51,997 nucleotides of DNA from Pelagibius sp. (GTDB taxonomy: Bacteria; Pseudomonadota; Alphaproteobacteria; Kiloniellales; Kiloniellaceae). The translations under genes and the position numbers were made by a program. How positions within the stretch are numbered: the first letter of the stretch is position 1; each line of letters begins with the position of its first letter. The notes below the pieces were generated by a model. It did not search any database. It was not told where the DNA came from and saw only the letters and a list, made by a program, of their open reading frames with translations. Below, one piece after another: positions 33,774 through 41,569 of the stretch. The stretch is from the NCBI RefSeq assembly GCF_028289705.1, contig NZ_JANQOI010000178.1, positions 1 to 51,997 of the forward strand, given 5' to 3'.

Positions 33774-34475
33774 ATGGCTGTACAGCCCGTTGCGGCAGAC
33801 CGCCGATCCATGGTCGAGGACGCCTATGAACGGCTACGCGCGAAGATTCTGACCAACGAACTCGCGCCCGGTTATTCCGCCTTTGAGGAGGAGTTGGCGC
33901 TGGAACTGGGCATGAGCCGCACACCGGTGCGCGAGGCGCTGATCCGCCTGGAGAAGGAGGGGCTGGTCGAGGTCGTCCCACGGCGCGGCATGCGGGTGCG
34001 CCAGGTCACCGCCCGGGACGTGCGCGAGATCAACGAGGTGCTTGCCTGCCTGGAGGTGCAAGCGGCCGAGCGCCTGGCCAGCCGCCGGGTCAGCCCTGAC
34101 GAAATGGCGCAGTTGGAGAACGCCATCGCCGAGATGGACAAGGCCCTGGAGGCCGAGGACATGACGGGCTGGTCGGCGGCGGACTATCGCTTTCACCGGC
34201 TGATCATCGAGCTCTGCGGCAACGGCCATCTGGCCGAGACGGCCAAGCTGTTTCTCGACAAGGCGCACCGCTGGCGGCTGCTGACCCTGCCCTACCGCGC
34301 CAAGCCGGTCTATTCCAACGTCAACCACGCCGCCGTCGTCGAAGCGATCCGCCGCGGCGATGCGCAGACCGCCGGCGAGATCCACGGCGCCCACAAGCGC
34401 CGCTGGTTGCGGGAGATGAATGAGATCATCGAGCGGATGGACCTGCCGGAGAGCAATGGGGACCGGCCGGCGTGA
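33774..34475 (+). CDS. GntR-family regulator, FadR/FCD subgroup
   Basis: 233 residues from ATG 33774; the frame opens at a TTG ten codons earlier. The winged helix covers residues 10-75 (AYERLRAKILTNELAPGY, LGMSRTPVREALIRLEKEGL, VEVVPRRGMRV). The FCD ligand domain follows (LACLEVQAAERLA, DYRFHRLIIELCGN, NVNHAAVVEAIRRGD, with metal-binding Asp/His residues). Such regulators are usually released by the pathway's organic acid. It lies divergent to the TRAP operon and overlaps the racemase gene (GTGA). Confidence 0.93.
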   Translation: MAVQPVAADRRSMVEDAYERLRAKILTNELAPGYSAFEEELALELGMSRTPVREALIRLEKEGLVEVVPRRGMRVRQVTARDVREINEVLACLEVQAAERLASRRVSPDEMAQLENAIAEMDKALEAEDMTGWSAADYRFHRLIIELCGNGHLAETAKLFLDKAHRWRLLTLPYRAKPVYSNVNHAAVVEAIRRGDAQTAGEIHGAHKRRWLREMNEIIERMDLPESNGDRPA

Positions 34476-35146
34476 GCGAAGCGCGCCCGCCGCGAATCGT
34501 GCTCGTCCATGCCGTCACGGTGGCGGTCGATCCGATCCGCGAGGCCTTCGACCGGCTTTGGCCGGAGGCCGAGCGGATTAATTTGCTCGACGACTCGCTG
34601 AGCCCGGACCGGGCCAAAGACACGGATCTGACGAACAGCCTCAGCACGCGCATCGGCGCCCTGGGCGACTACGCCGTTCTGGTCGGCGCCGATGCCCTGC
34701 TCTACACCTGCTCGGCCTTCGGGCCGGCCATCGAGGCGGTGGCCCGGCGGCTTGCCATTCCGGTGCTGAAGCCGAACGAAGCGATGTTCGCCGCCGCCCT
34801 TCGCGCCGGCCGGTCTCTGGGCATGCTGGCGACCTTCGCGCCCAGTGTTGCTTCCATGGAGGCGGAGTTCGAAGAGGAGCAGCGGCGCCTCGGCGTCGAC
34901 GCCAGCCTACGCACCCTGCTGGTCGAAGAGGCGATGGCCGCGCTGAAGGCGGGTGACACGGAAGCCCACAACCGCCTCCTCGCCGCGCAGGCCGAGGCCC
35001 TCGGCGGTTGCGATGCCGTCATGCTGGCCCACTTCTCGACGTCCCGTGCGCGCGAAGCTGTGGCCGCCGTGGTGCCCTGCCCGGTGTTGACCAGCCCGGA
35101 CGCCGCCGTGCTGGCGCTGCGCCAACAGCTCCGCCTCAGTCTCTGA
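34472..35146 (+). CDS. Asp/Glu (hydantoin)-racemase family protein
   Basis: 224 residues from GTG 34472, overlapping the regulator's stop. Two cysteines sit where the racemase general acid/base pair is expected: LLYTCSAFGPAIEAV in the first half and PCPVLTSPDAAVLALR near the end. In this family (aspartate racemase, hydantoin racemase, arylmalonate decarboxylase, maleate isomerase) one or both cysteines invert or protonate an alpha-carbon. In context it likely isomerises the TRAP-imported acid. The last 11 bp overlap the end of yajQ on the other strand. Confidence 0.85.
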   Translation: MSEARPPRIVLVHAVTVAVDPIREAFDRLWPEAERINLLDDSLSPDRAKDTDLTNSLSTRIGALGDYAVLVGADALLYTCSAFGPAIEAVARRLAIPVLKPNEAMFAAALRAGRSLGMLATFAPSVASMEAEFEEEQRRLGVDASLRTLLVEEAMAALKAGDTEAHNRLLAAQAEALGGCDAVMLAHFSTSRAREAVAAVVPCPVLTSPDAAVLALRQQLRLSL

Positions 35147-35621
35147 AATTCTCGTACTGCAGGGGCTGATCGACACCCATGTCTTTCACCAGGGCGATGG
35201 CGTCCTGCAGGTCGTCGCGCTTCTTGCCGGAGACCCGCAGGCTGTCGCCCTGGATCGACACCTGGACCTTCAGCTTGCTGCCCTTCAGCTCCTTGACGAT
35301 CTTCTTGCCGAGGTCCTGGGCGATGCCCTGCTTCAGGGTCACCACCTGGCGGATCTGGTTGCCCGAGGCCTTCTCCGGCGTGCCCAGGTCGCAGACCTTG
35401 GGATCGACCTTGCGCCGGGTGAGATAGGTGCTCAGCAGGTCGTGCATTTGGCGCAGCTTCAAGTCATCGTCCGCCAGGATGGTCAGTACGCCCTCCTTGC
35501 GCTCGACCGAACAATTCGAGCCCTTGAAGTCATAGCGCTGCTCGATCTCGCGACGCATGCCCGCCAGTGCGTTGTCGACCTCGGTGAGATCGGTTTCGGA
35601 AACGATATCGAACGACGGCAT
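35136..35621 (-). CDS. yajQ: YajQ-family nucleotide-binding protein (cyclic di-GMP effector family)
   Basis: 161 residues from ATG 35621 with GGAGG 9 nt upstream; the E. coli protein is of similar length. Conserved landmarks are MPSFDIVSE, EIEQRYDFKGS, LLSTYLTRRKVD, VTLKQGIAQDLGKKIVKELK and the ending QPLQYENFRD. Members bind nucleic acids, and some, such as Xanthomonas XC_3703, bind cyclic di-GMP. The gene is widespread and not part of the neighbouring operon. The open frame continues upstream as a basic unlikely leader, which I excluded. Confidence 0.95.
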   Translation of the reverse strand: MPSFDIVSETDLTEVDNALAGMRREIEQRYDFKGSNCSVERKEGVLTILADDDLKLRQMHDLLSTYLTRRKVDPKVCDLGTPEKASGNQIRQVVTLKQGIAQDLGKKIVKELKGSKLKVQVSIQGDSLRVSGKKRDDLQDAIALVKDMGVDQPLQYENFRD

Positions 35622-36170
35622 GCCGGTGTCCTCCATTACCCGCCCGCCGATCCGCCTGGAACGGGGGCATTCAGCCAAGCTTTCAAATCTGCCGGCGAAT
35701 CCACCCGATTCGCCGCCTTCTGAGATCATCGCCCGCCCGGAAGACCGAGTGAAGTGTCTTCGCGGACCGCGTTTTGCAAGGCCGCCACAGGGCATCCCGG
35801 ATGAGCGGCCGGCGCGTTCACCCAACTTCTGAGTTCATCGCGGTCTCGAGCGAGCGCGAAGAGAATCTGCCCACCACCTTTCGCACTGCAGCAAATGACG
35901 GTGTTCCGTGTCTTGGACCCTCTTTATAGAAGCAATCCTTAACGGGACCATATTCGCCACCTTGCGGTGCCAATCATTGGCTCGAATTCTTTGGTTGACC
36001 CAAATTAACTACACACTATGGGCAAGACATTACACGCCGAATTAGAAGCAACTAGTACGCGATTTCGGCTACCCGCGCCCCATTCTCGAGATATCCACAG
36101 CAATTAGTACATTGTTAATAACTTCTGCAATAGGATGAAGGGGTCTTGATAGGATTTGGCTGGAGTTCCC
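35622..36170. other. Intergenic region, 549 bp
   Basis: AT-rich from about 35930 to 36150. It holds a 13-nt palindrome GCCAATCATTGGC (35969-35981), next to CACCTTGCGGTG, and a possible promoter TTGACC-16 nt-TATGGG starting at 35995. No open frame with a start signal was found. It probably carries the PilZ gene promoter and may hide a short transcript. Confidence 0.5.
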
Positions 36171-36521
36171 ATGAGCTCAAGAGTTGGCCCAGAGCATCTG
36201 CGTGATTTCGAGCGTCGGCGTTCCCTGCGCTTCGTTCTGCCGCGCGAAGAGCGGGTCACGATGACGGCCGCGGGCAAGCATTATCAAGGCATGCTTGAGG
36301 ACGTCTCGATCGGCGGCGCCAAGCTGTCCTTCGTCGGCGAGATGCCGCCGCCCGTCGACCTGCGGGTCGCCCACGACGCGGCTGGCGAGATCCTCGGCAC
36401 CTGCATGTGGCACGACGGTCAGAGCATGGGCATCGCCTTTTCGCTGACCGATCCGGCGCTGCGGCTGATCTCCCACTGCCTGCGCCAGGGCGTGCCCAGC
36501 ACCAACGTCACCGCCGCCTGA
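36171..36521 (+). CDS. Single-domain PilZ protein (c-di-GMP binding)
   Basis: 116 residues from ATG 36171 with GGAG 6 nt upstream. Both halves of the PilZ binding signature are present: FERRRSLRF (RxxxR, about residues 14-22) and DVSIGG (D/NxSxxG, about 44-49). The second messenger should therefore bind. No other domain is attached. It converges on fliN, 60 bp away, and sits beside yajQ. A role in adjusting flagellar motor output is attractive but inferred from neighbours only. Confidence 0.92.
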   Translation: MSSRVGPEHLRDFERRRSLRFVLPREERVTMTAAGKHYQGMLEDVSIGGAKLSFVGEMPPPVDLRVAHDAAGEILGTCMWHDGQSMGIAFSLTDPALRLISHCLRQGVPSTNVTAA

Positions 36522-36581
36522 CCCGGGCCTCACACCCGTTACTGCCGCGCGTCTCAAGCGCCCAGTCGAACTTGCGCGGGA

Positions 36582-36995
36582 TCAGCTGCCCTCGCGCTTC
36601 ACGATGTCGGTGATCTCTATGGCGATGCGGTCCTCGACGACCACCACCTCGCCCTTGGCGACGAGCTGATCGTTGATGCGCATCTCGATCTCGTCGCCTA
36701 GGCCGGTCTCCAGCTCCACCACAGCGCCACGGCCCATGCGCAGGAGCTGACTGACCGGCATCGAGGCGGTGCCGAGGATCGCATAGGCTTCAAGCGAGAC
36801 TTCGTGGATTGCCGGCGTCTTTTCCCCGGCGGTCGCCGGAACGGCGGCGGCCGGGGCTGCGTCCGCGGCGTCCTCTTCGCCCTCCGCAGCCATGGCTTCC
36901 CACTCGGCCATCATGGCTTCCTGGTCTACATCCGAGGCCTCGGCCTCACCGGCTGTGGCGGCCTCTTCTTCCTGCTGCTGGTCGTCGTCGGACAT
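36582..36995 (-). CDS. fliN: Flagellar motor switch protein FliN
   Basis: 137 residues from ATG 36995. The first ~60 are acidic and Ala/Glu-rich low-complexity sequence. The C-terminal ~75 form the SpoA/FliN domain (ILGTASMPVSQLLRMGRGAVV, MRINDQLVAKGEVVVVEDRIAIEITDIV). It belongs to the cytoplasmic C-ring. No other flagellar gene is in the window, so it is an orphan locus. A TTAACCAC sequence on the minus strand near 37085 resembles a CtrA half-site but the second half is poor. Confidence 0.93.
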   Translation of the reverse strand: MSDDDQQQEEEAATAGEAEASDVDQEAMMAEWEAMAAEGEEDAADAAPAAAVPATAGEKTPAIHEVSLEAYAILGTASMPVSQLLRMGRGAVVELETGLGDEIEMRINDQLVAKGEVVVVEDRIAIEITDIVKREGS

Positions 36996-37184
36996 CGCTT
37001 GACCCAAGCCGTTCGATCTCCGCACCCCGCTTTGACCCGGGCTCTCTGCTCTGGGGTGCGCTTGGACCCTATCTTTCCCCCAGCCGTGGTTAACGATTGG
37101 TAAGGGCGGCGCCGATTGCCCCGCGTCACCTGCATGCCCAAGCATGCATTCCCTCCCCCACCGGCCTGTGGCAGGCTTGCAGCC

Positions 37185-37673
37185 ATGCGACTCCTTCCCC
37201 CCGCTCTCGGGCCGACGTCTGTTTGCGCGCTGGCTTTGTGGAGCCTTTGTCTCTTCGCGACACCTGAAGGTCTTGCCCAAACTGGCTCTCAGACCCAGGG
37301 TCGCGGCCCAGCGGTGATCGACTCAGCCACCCTCGAGTTCGCCGGCAAGCGCGTTCGCCTCCTCGGGCTGCACGGCCTCGCGCAAGAGGACTCCTGCAGC
37401 GCCGGCACATTGACCTGGCCGTGCGGCCGGGAAGCGCGCTGGGCCGCACAGAACCGGGTGGGACGGCACTGGGTGGTCTGCGTCGAACAGGCCCGCGCCG
37501 CCGAGGCGGCGATCCTCGCGGTCTGCTACCTGGGCGGGGTCGGTGGGCCGGAGCTCAATGCCTGGCTGGTGGAACAGGGCTGGGCCCGGGCGGTGCCCGC
37601 CGAGGGCGTGGACTACCGTCCCCTGGAAGACGCGGCCCGCAGCGCCGGGCGCGGCCTCTGGCGGGGACTCTAG
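37185..37673 (+). CDS. Exported nuclease-fold (SNase-like) protein, catalytically degenerate
   Basis: 162 residues with a signal peptide (LCALALWSLCLFATPEGLAQ). The OB-fold core is visible as KRVRLLGLHGLAQEDSC, CGREARWAAQNRVG, WVVC and LNAWLVEQGWARA, as in thermonuclease-family proteins. In active nucleases the first motif reads RLLGIDAPE with catalytic Asp and Glu; here His and Leu/Ala replace them. The later catalytic Arg is not evident. Four cysteines could form disulfides. It is probably a binding or structural relative rather than a nuclease. Confidence 0.75.
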   Translation: MRLLPPALGPTSVCALALWSLCLFATPEGLAQTGSQTQGRGPAVIDSATLEFAGKRVRLLGLHGLAQEDSCSAGTLTWPCGREARWAAQNRVGRHWVVCVEQARAAEAAILAVCYLGGVGGPELNAWLVEQGWARAVPAEGVDYRPLEDAARSAGRGLWRGL

Positions 37674-37837
37674 AGAAACTTTACGTCACGCCGAACTGGC
37701 GAGAACAAACATAGTATCCGAAGCCCAAAAACAATGAATTCCATGGGAATTAACTATTAATCCTAATGATTAAGACAAATTTGAAATGAAAATTCGTTTA
37801 AGTCCTTGAGATATATAGTTAATTATTGAATTCTATA

Positions 37838-37866
37838 TTGAATTTCTCCCAGAAATAGCCTATATT
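37838..37866 (+). promoter_or_regulatory. Sigma-70 promoter of an orphan sRNA
   Basis: TTGAAT (37838-37843), exactly 17 nt, then TATATT (37861-37866), within an AT-rich block. Transcription would begin near 37873. No protein-coding frame starts downstream before the terminator. Confidence 0.65.
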
Positions 37867-37872
37867 CCAAGA

Positions 37873-37983
37873 ACTGCATTGCCAGTACTGGGTTCTATAC
37901 GGCGTCTGCGACCTTGCCGTGGGACCTACCTTAAAGCCACGAATTGTCCTCTCGGCCCCGGGCGTTTCCGGGGCCGTTTTTTT
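37873..37983 (+). ncRNA. Orphan intergenic small RNA, about 110 nt
   Basis: Bounded by a promoter with ideal spacing and a strong intrinsic terminator. Stems visible are AGAAC/GTTCT enclosing CCAG-TA-CTGG (37870-37896), then GGTTC...GGACC enclosing ACGGC...GCCGT (about 37891-37926). These are followed by an unpaired CTACCTTAAAGCC stretch and the terminator. I recognise no Rfam family; 6S RNA was considered and not supported. It lies between the converging nuclease-like gene and the PhnD-like operon. Confidence 0.65.
37953..37983 (+). terminator. Strong rho-independent terminator
   Basis: Perfect 9-bp stem CGGCCCCGG/CCGGGGCCG with loop GCGTTT and seven T's (37977-37983). The T-run is only on the plus strand, so it serves the sRNA and not the converging operon. 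Confidence 0.93.
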
Positions 37984-37997
37984 CGCGTCGCTTTTCC

Positions 37998-38801
37998 TCA
38001 AAGCAGTTCGGCGTAGCCGAGGGCCTCGGCTTCGGTCTCCATATCGACGATCCGGTCGTAGGCAGCGACCGGCATGACCACCACATCGGCCAGCAACAGC
38101 GCGGAGCGCAGGTCGCGGAGTGACGGGTCGTCAAAGACGCGGCGCAGGCCGCTGCGCAGCCGTTCCAGATCGGCGGCGGGAATGTCGAGGCGGGTGATGT
38201 AGGGCAGCGCCGGGGCCGAAGGGCTGGCCATCAGGCGGCGCAGGCCGGCAACGGCTTCTGGCTGAGCCTTGGCCAGCAGATGATAGGTCACGGTGTCCAC
38301 GGCGCAGACATCGGCGGTGTCGCCCGCAACCGCCGCCATGGAGTGGACATGGCCGCCGCTGCGCGCGACCGAGGCGAAGAAGCCCTGCCCCCCGGCCAGC
38401 GGCGCGATGACCGCGCGCAGGGCGTTGTAGCCGCTTTGCGATCCCAGCTCGTTCACCACGGCCCGGGTCCCGCGCAGATCCTCAGGGCCGCGGATGGCGG
38501 AGTCCGCCCGCACCAGGATCTCGCTGTGATAGTGCCCACCCTGGCAGCCGGGACAGTCGTAGACGGGGGTGGCCAGCAGGGTCACCTGCCCCTTCAGGGC
38601 ACGGGTCAGGGGATAGCCGCAGGTCTGACTGAACAGAAGGTCCGGTGCCTGCCAGAGCGCCGCAAGATCGCCGCCGCGCGTCAGCCGGTCAGGCACGCCC
38701 TGCAGGCCCTCGGCCCGCAAGGCCTTTGCCAGACCGGCCCACCAGCCGTCGGTCTGTTCTTTGAGGGCCGGCAGGTCGTACATCGGCAGGGAAGCCTGCA
38801 T
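37998..38801 (-). CDS. PhnD-like (phosphate/phosphonate-type) binding protein without signal peptide
   Basis: 267 residues. The type-2 periplasmic binding fold shows as LPMYDLPALKEQTDGWW, LLFSQTCGYPLTRAL, LVRADSAIRGPEDLRGTRAV, VNELGSQSGYNALRAVI, AAVAGDTADVCAVDTVTYHL and a C-terminal helical part. No signal peptide or lipobox precedes MQASLPMYDL, so it is predicted to stay in the cytoplasm and may act as a sensor or enzyme rather than a transporter component. No permease or ATPase lies next to it. It is third in the HTH-GFA operon, 2 bp after the GFA gene. Confidence 0.82.
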   Translation of the reverse strand: MQASLPMYDLPALKEQTDGWWAGLAKALRAEGLQGVPDRLTRGGDLAALWQAPDLLFSQTCGYPLTRALKGQVTLLATPVYDCPGCQGGHYHSEILVRADSAIRGPEDLRGTRAVVNELGSQSGYNALRAVIAPLAGGQGFFASVARSGGHVHSMAAVAGDTADVCAVDTVTYHLLAKAQPEAVAGLRRLMASPSAPALPYITRLDIPAADLERLRSGLRRVFDDPSLRDLRSALLLADVVVMPVAAYDRIVDMETEAEALGYAELL

Positions 38802-38803
38802 CC

Positions 38804-39265
38804 TCAGTCTCCGCGCGCCGGGCCGCCACCCCGCGCTTCCCGAGCTTCCCGCGGCCAGGGGTCCTCCTGGCCCTGCGGCAGGCGCGGCAAGCTGTCGCCG
38901 ATCTCATAGAAGTCGGCCTTGTCGTCGGTATAGATGTGGCACAGCGTGGTCAGGCCGCTCGGCTGGTCAAGGCTGCCCGCAGAGACCGAGACGAAGTCGT
39001 TGTCCGCCTTGTCCCAGAACAGCGCCGAGCCGCAGCGGCTGCAGAAGCCACGCCGCACGCCCGGCGAGGAGACGTACCAGGTGATCGCCTCCTCCCCCTC
39101 GATTAGGAGGTCCCCGCGCTGCGCTGCTGAGAAAGCGGCGAAGTTGCTGTAGCTGCGCCGGCACTGGCCGCAGTGGCAGGCGACCGCCGGGCGCATCGGT
39201 CCTGCCACCCGGTAGCGCACGGCACCGCAGAGGCAGGCTCCGGTTCGTGTCGGCGCCGCACTCAC
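38804..39265 (-). CDS. GFA/CENP-V domain zinc protein
   Basis: 153 residues from GTG 39265, overlapping the regulator's stop. Zinc-binding cysteines occur in GACLCGAVRY, ACHCGQCRR and GFCSRCGSALFW, which is the glutathione-dependent formaldehyde-activating (Gfa/CENP-V) fold. Original Gfa promotes formaldehyde-glutathione adduct formation, though many relatives have other unknown thiol chemistry. Given that the window's demethylases release formaldehyde, a detoxification role is conceivable, but its operon partners do not point there. Confidence 0.88.
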   Translation of the reverse strand: MSAAPTRTGACLCGAVRYRVAGPMRPAVACHCGQCRRSYSNFAAFSAAQRGDLLIEGEEAITWYVSSPGVRRGFCSRCGSALFWDKADNDFVSVSAGSLDQPSGLTTLCHIYTDDKADFYEIGDSLPRLPQGQEDPWPREAREARGGGPARGD

Positions 39266-40149
39266 TGCGCCCGAGCCCGCTTCAAGTCGTGCTTCTCGCG
39301 CACTTCGATTTCCTCCAAAAGGCCCGTCAGCAGCTTGCTCACGTCCGGCGGCTGCACCACCGCACCGCGGATCAGGTCGTCGAAATGCTGGGTCAGGGCG
39401 CGGATGTGTTCGGTGGAATTGAACACGAAATACATGTTGCCGATGTAGGCCGCCGCGCGGGTCGGCCCGAAGATGGTGATCGGCGCCGAGTAGTGCTTCA
39501 GACCGTCGAACAGAAACCAGCGGAAGGTCGGGTAGAGCTCATCCAACAGCGCAATCATCCAGGAGAGCTGCAGCTTGCGGTCGGCCAGCGGCAGGGTCGA
39601 CCAGATCCCCTCCCCGCGCGCGAAGGCCTCCACCGACTGAATGGACGCGCAGGCTTCCAGGTCGGTCTCCGGCCGCCGGCTGTAGGCCAGGCGCGCCTCG
39701 GCCTGTTCCATGCGAAAGGCCGGCACCGCGCTGCCCTGCTGGCGGTACTCGAAGCGGATCACCTCCTCCCCCTTCAGGAGGTCCGGCAGGGTCGAAGGAA
39801 CATAGCGGATCTTGTAGCCCACCGCTTCGGCACGCCAGCGCGCCAGCCGCTCGTCGGCGTAGGACGACGCCCCGGTGGCGATTTCCGGCGCCTCGCTCAG
39901 GATGTTGGTGCCGATCTTCTCCTCCTGCACCAGACCCAGCAGCCAGTCGCTGGAGACCTGTTCGTGTTCGGCGATGGTGGCGATGGTCTCGGCGCGCGGC
40001 AGGCGGTCGTTGGTTTCGGAAAGGAGCTGGGACAGCGTGGAGCGGTCGATCCCCGCTTTTCGCGCGAAGGCCGAGCGGCTGAGCCCCGAGCGATCGATGA
40101 CCTCGGTTAAACGTTCGCGAAAGATTTCGACGGTAAGACGACGATCCAT
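39262..40149 (-). CDS. XRE-type HTH transcriptional regulator with an uncharacterised C-terminal domain
   Basis: 295 residues. An XRE helix-turn-helix occupies residues ~8-65 (FRERLTEVIDRSGLSRSAFA, RKAGIDRSTLSQLLSE). The remaining 230 residues form one domain of alternating sheet and helix (VGYKIRYVPSTLPDLLKGEE, GDGLKHYSAPITIFGP-like, YIGNMYFVFNSTEHIRALT). The ending suggests a ligand or effector domain as in other short-regulon XRE proteins. It heads the HTH-GFA-PhnD operon and has an AACAAA-6 nt-TTTGTT inverted repeat just before its start, suggesting autoregulation. Confidence 0.85.
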   Translation of the reverse strand: MDRRLTVEIFRERLTEVIDRSGLSRSAFARKAGIDRSTLSQLLSETNDRLPRAETIATIAEHEQVSSDWLLGLVQEEKIGTNILSEAPEIATGASSYADERLARWRAEAVGYKIRYVPSTLPDLLKGEEVIRFEYRQQGSAVPAFRMEQAEARLAYSRRPETDLEACASIQSVEAFARGEGIWSTLPLADRKLQLSWMIALLDELYPTFRWFLFDGLKHYSAPITIFGPTRAAAYIGNMYFVFNSTEHIRALTQHFDDLIRGAVVQPPDVSKLLTGLLEEIEVREKHDLKRARAQ

Positions 40150-40163
40150 GGTTGAATCTGATG

Positions 40164-40181
40164 AACAAACATCACTTTGTT
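40164..40181. promoter_or_regulatory. Inverted repeat AACAAA-N6-TTTGTT upstream of the XRE regulator
   Basis: An exact dyad ending 15 bp before the start codon, in an AT-rich block. Candidate operator for the XRE regulator encoded next to it, which would autoregulate the three-gene operon. Confidence 0.5.
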
Positions 40182-40328
40182 GATATTACGAACATATTAG
40201 TGCTAATCCGCTGCAAATGTAAACACTGCAGATAACAATCTGCGGAATGTGCGCAGTCCCTCGTTGTTCGCCGCGGCCTCCCTCTGACACAATCCTGACA
40301 CAGAGCGATTTCGGGAGTTGTCGTACAG

Positions 40329-41381
40329 GTGTTCGAGGAGGGAAATCTGCCCGGCTCAGAGGCCGGGCCAAGCGGCGAACTCGGGTCCGGTCAGAGCCTG
40401 AGCCCGACCGTCAGTGAGGTCGGTGTGCGGCCCGCCGGCAGCCAACGCCTGCCCGCCCGCATCGAGATCCCGACCCTTCTGTTGGCCGCCGTCCTCTATG
40501 GCGCGTTCGGCGTCCTCACCTGGTTCCACGAGGTCCTGCCCTGGTGGGTCCTGCTGCCGCTGGGCGGCTATCTGGTGGCCTGGCACGGCTCGCTGCAGCA
40601 CGAGGTGGTGCACGGCCATCCGACCCCCTGGGCCTGGGTCAACGAGGCCCTGGTCCTGCCGAGCCTCTGGCTGTGGATCCCCTTTCGGATCTATCGCGAC
40701 AGCCATCTGGCGCATCACAACGATGCGATCCTCACCGATCCCCTGGAAGATCCGGAATCCTTCTATCTGACGCCGGAGGCGTGGCGGACGGCCGGGCCGC
40801 TCACTCGCGCCTTCCTCTGGGCGCACAACTCCCTGGCCGGGCGCCTGCTGCTCGGGCCCCTGCACTGCCTCTGGCAGCTCTGCGCCGCAGAGGGCAGGCG
40901 CCTGCTGCGCGGCGACCTCTCCCACGCCAGGGCCTGGCTGCTACATTTTGCGGGCGTCGCGCTGGTGCTGGGCTGGGTGCTGGCGGTCTGCGGCCTGCCG
41001 TTCTGGCAATACTTGCTGTTCTTCGTCTACCCGGGCATCGCGCTGACGCTGCTGCGCTCCTTCCTGGAACACCGGGCCATGCCCGACCCTGCCGAGCGCT
41101 CGGTGATCGTCGAGGCCGGACCGCTGTTTGCGCTGCTGTTTCTCAACAACAACCTGCACGTCGTCCACCACGCCAAGCCGGGCCTCGCCTGGTATCGCAT
41201 CCCGGCGCTCTACCGCAGCGACCGCGCGCGCTTCCTTGCCGCCAACGGGGGCTATCTCTACAGAGGCTACAGCGAGGTTTTCCGGCGTTACTGCTTCCGC
41301 GCCAAGGAACACCCGCTGCATCCCGGCGAAAGACGGACCGACCGGCCGGATGTCGGGATGGTTCTTGAGGGCGCGGACTAA
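40329..41381 (+). CDS. Membrane fatty acid desaturase family protein
   Basis: 350 residues from GTG 40329. Three histidine boxes for a di-iron centre are visible: HGSLQHEVVHGH, DSHLAHHND and NNNLHVVHHAKPG. Four to six hydrophobic segments flank them (LLAAVLYGAFGVLTWF, WWVLLPLGGYLVAW, LHFAGVALVLGWVLAVCG, LLFFVYPGIALTLL). The first ~45 residues are a soluble tail. It should act on acyl chains or a related lipid in the inner membrane. It is divergent from the XRE operon; a hairpin (41376-41399) overlaps its stop. Confidence 0.87.
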   Translation: MFEEGNLPGSEAGPSGELGSGQSLSPTVSEVGVRPAGSQRLPARIEIPTLLLAAVLYGAFGVLTWFHEVLPWWVLLPLGGYLVAWHGSLQHEVVHGHPTPWAWVNEALVLPSLWLWIPFRIYRDSHLAHHNDAILTDPLEDPESFYLTPEAWRTAGPLTRAFLWAHNSLAGRLLLGPLHCLWQLCAAEGRRLLRGDLSHARAWLLHFAGVALVLGWVLAVCGLPFWQYLLFFVYPGIALTLLRSFLEHRAMPDPAERSVIVEAGPLFALLFLNNNLHVVHHAKPGLAWYRIPALYRSDRARFLAANGGYLYRGYSEVFRRYCFRAKEHPLHPGERRTDRPDVGMVLEGAD

Positions 41382-41399
41382 GGCCACGGCACCTTAGTC
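41376..41399 (+). terminator. Hairpin overlapping the desaturase stop
   Basis: Perfect 8-bp stem GACTAAGG/CCTTAGTC with an 8-nt loop, including the TAA stop. No U-tract follows, so a terminator role is uncertain. The GGACTAAG half recurs at 41452. Confidence 0.4.
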
Positions 41400-41569
41400 G
41401 CCTCCAGAGAAGAGCAGCGGCGGCAAATCTGTTGGCATGTCGCCGGCCTTGGACTAAGTGAAGGGCGGTCGGCCGTTGCGCTGCCTGCCTTGGTTCGCAG
41501 CAGGGAGTCTTCCGCCTCCGGCCAGAGCCGTACCGCCCACCATGAGACCCCGGGGTATCGTCCAAAAAA

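Larger units (their letters stand above)
37674..37997. other. AT-rich intergenic region containing an sRNA gene
   Basis: Bases 37690-37860 are strikingly AT-rich against a GC-rich background and contain no open frame. The remainder holds a promoter, an approximately 110-nt transcript and a strong terminator, described separately. Confidence 0.7.

Noticed and set aside
37080-37110. CtrA binding site upstream of fliN
   Set aside because: Only one half-site (TTAACCAC) is present; the partner half is off-spacing.
37820-37983. 6S RNA (ssrS)
   Set aside because: The 5' half is too AT-rich to pair with the 3' half, and zapA, the usual neighbour in alphaproteobacteria, is absent; an independent ~110-nt sRNA fits better.
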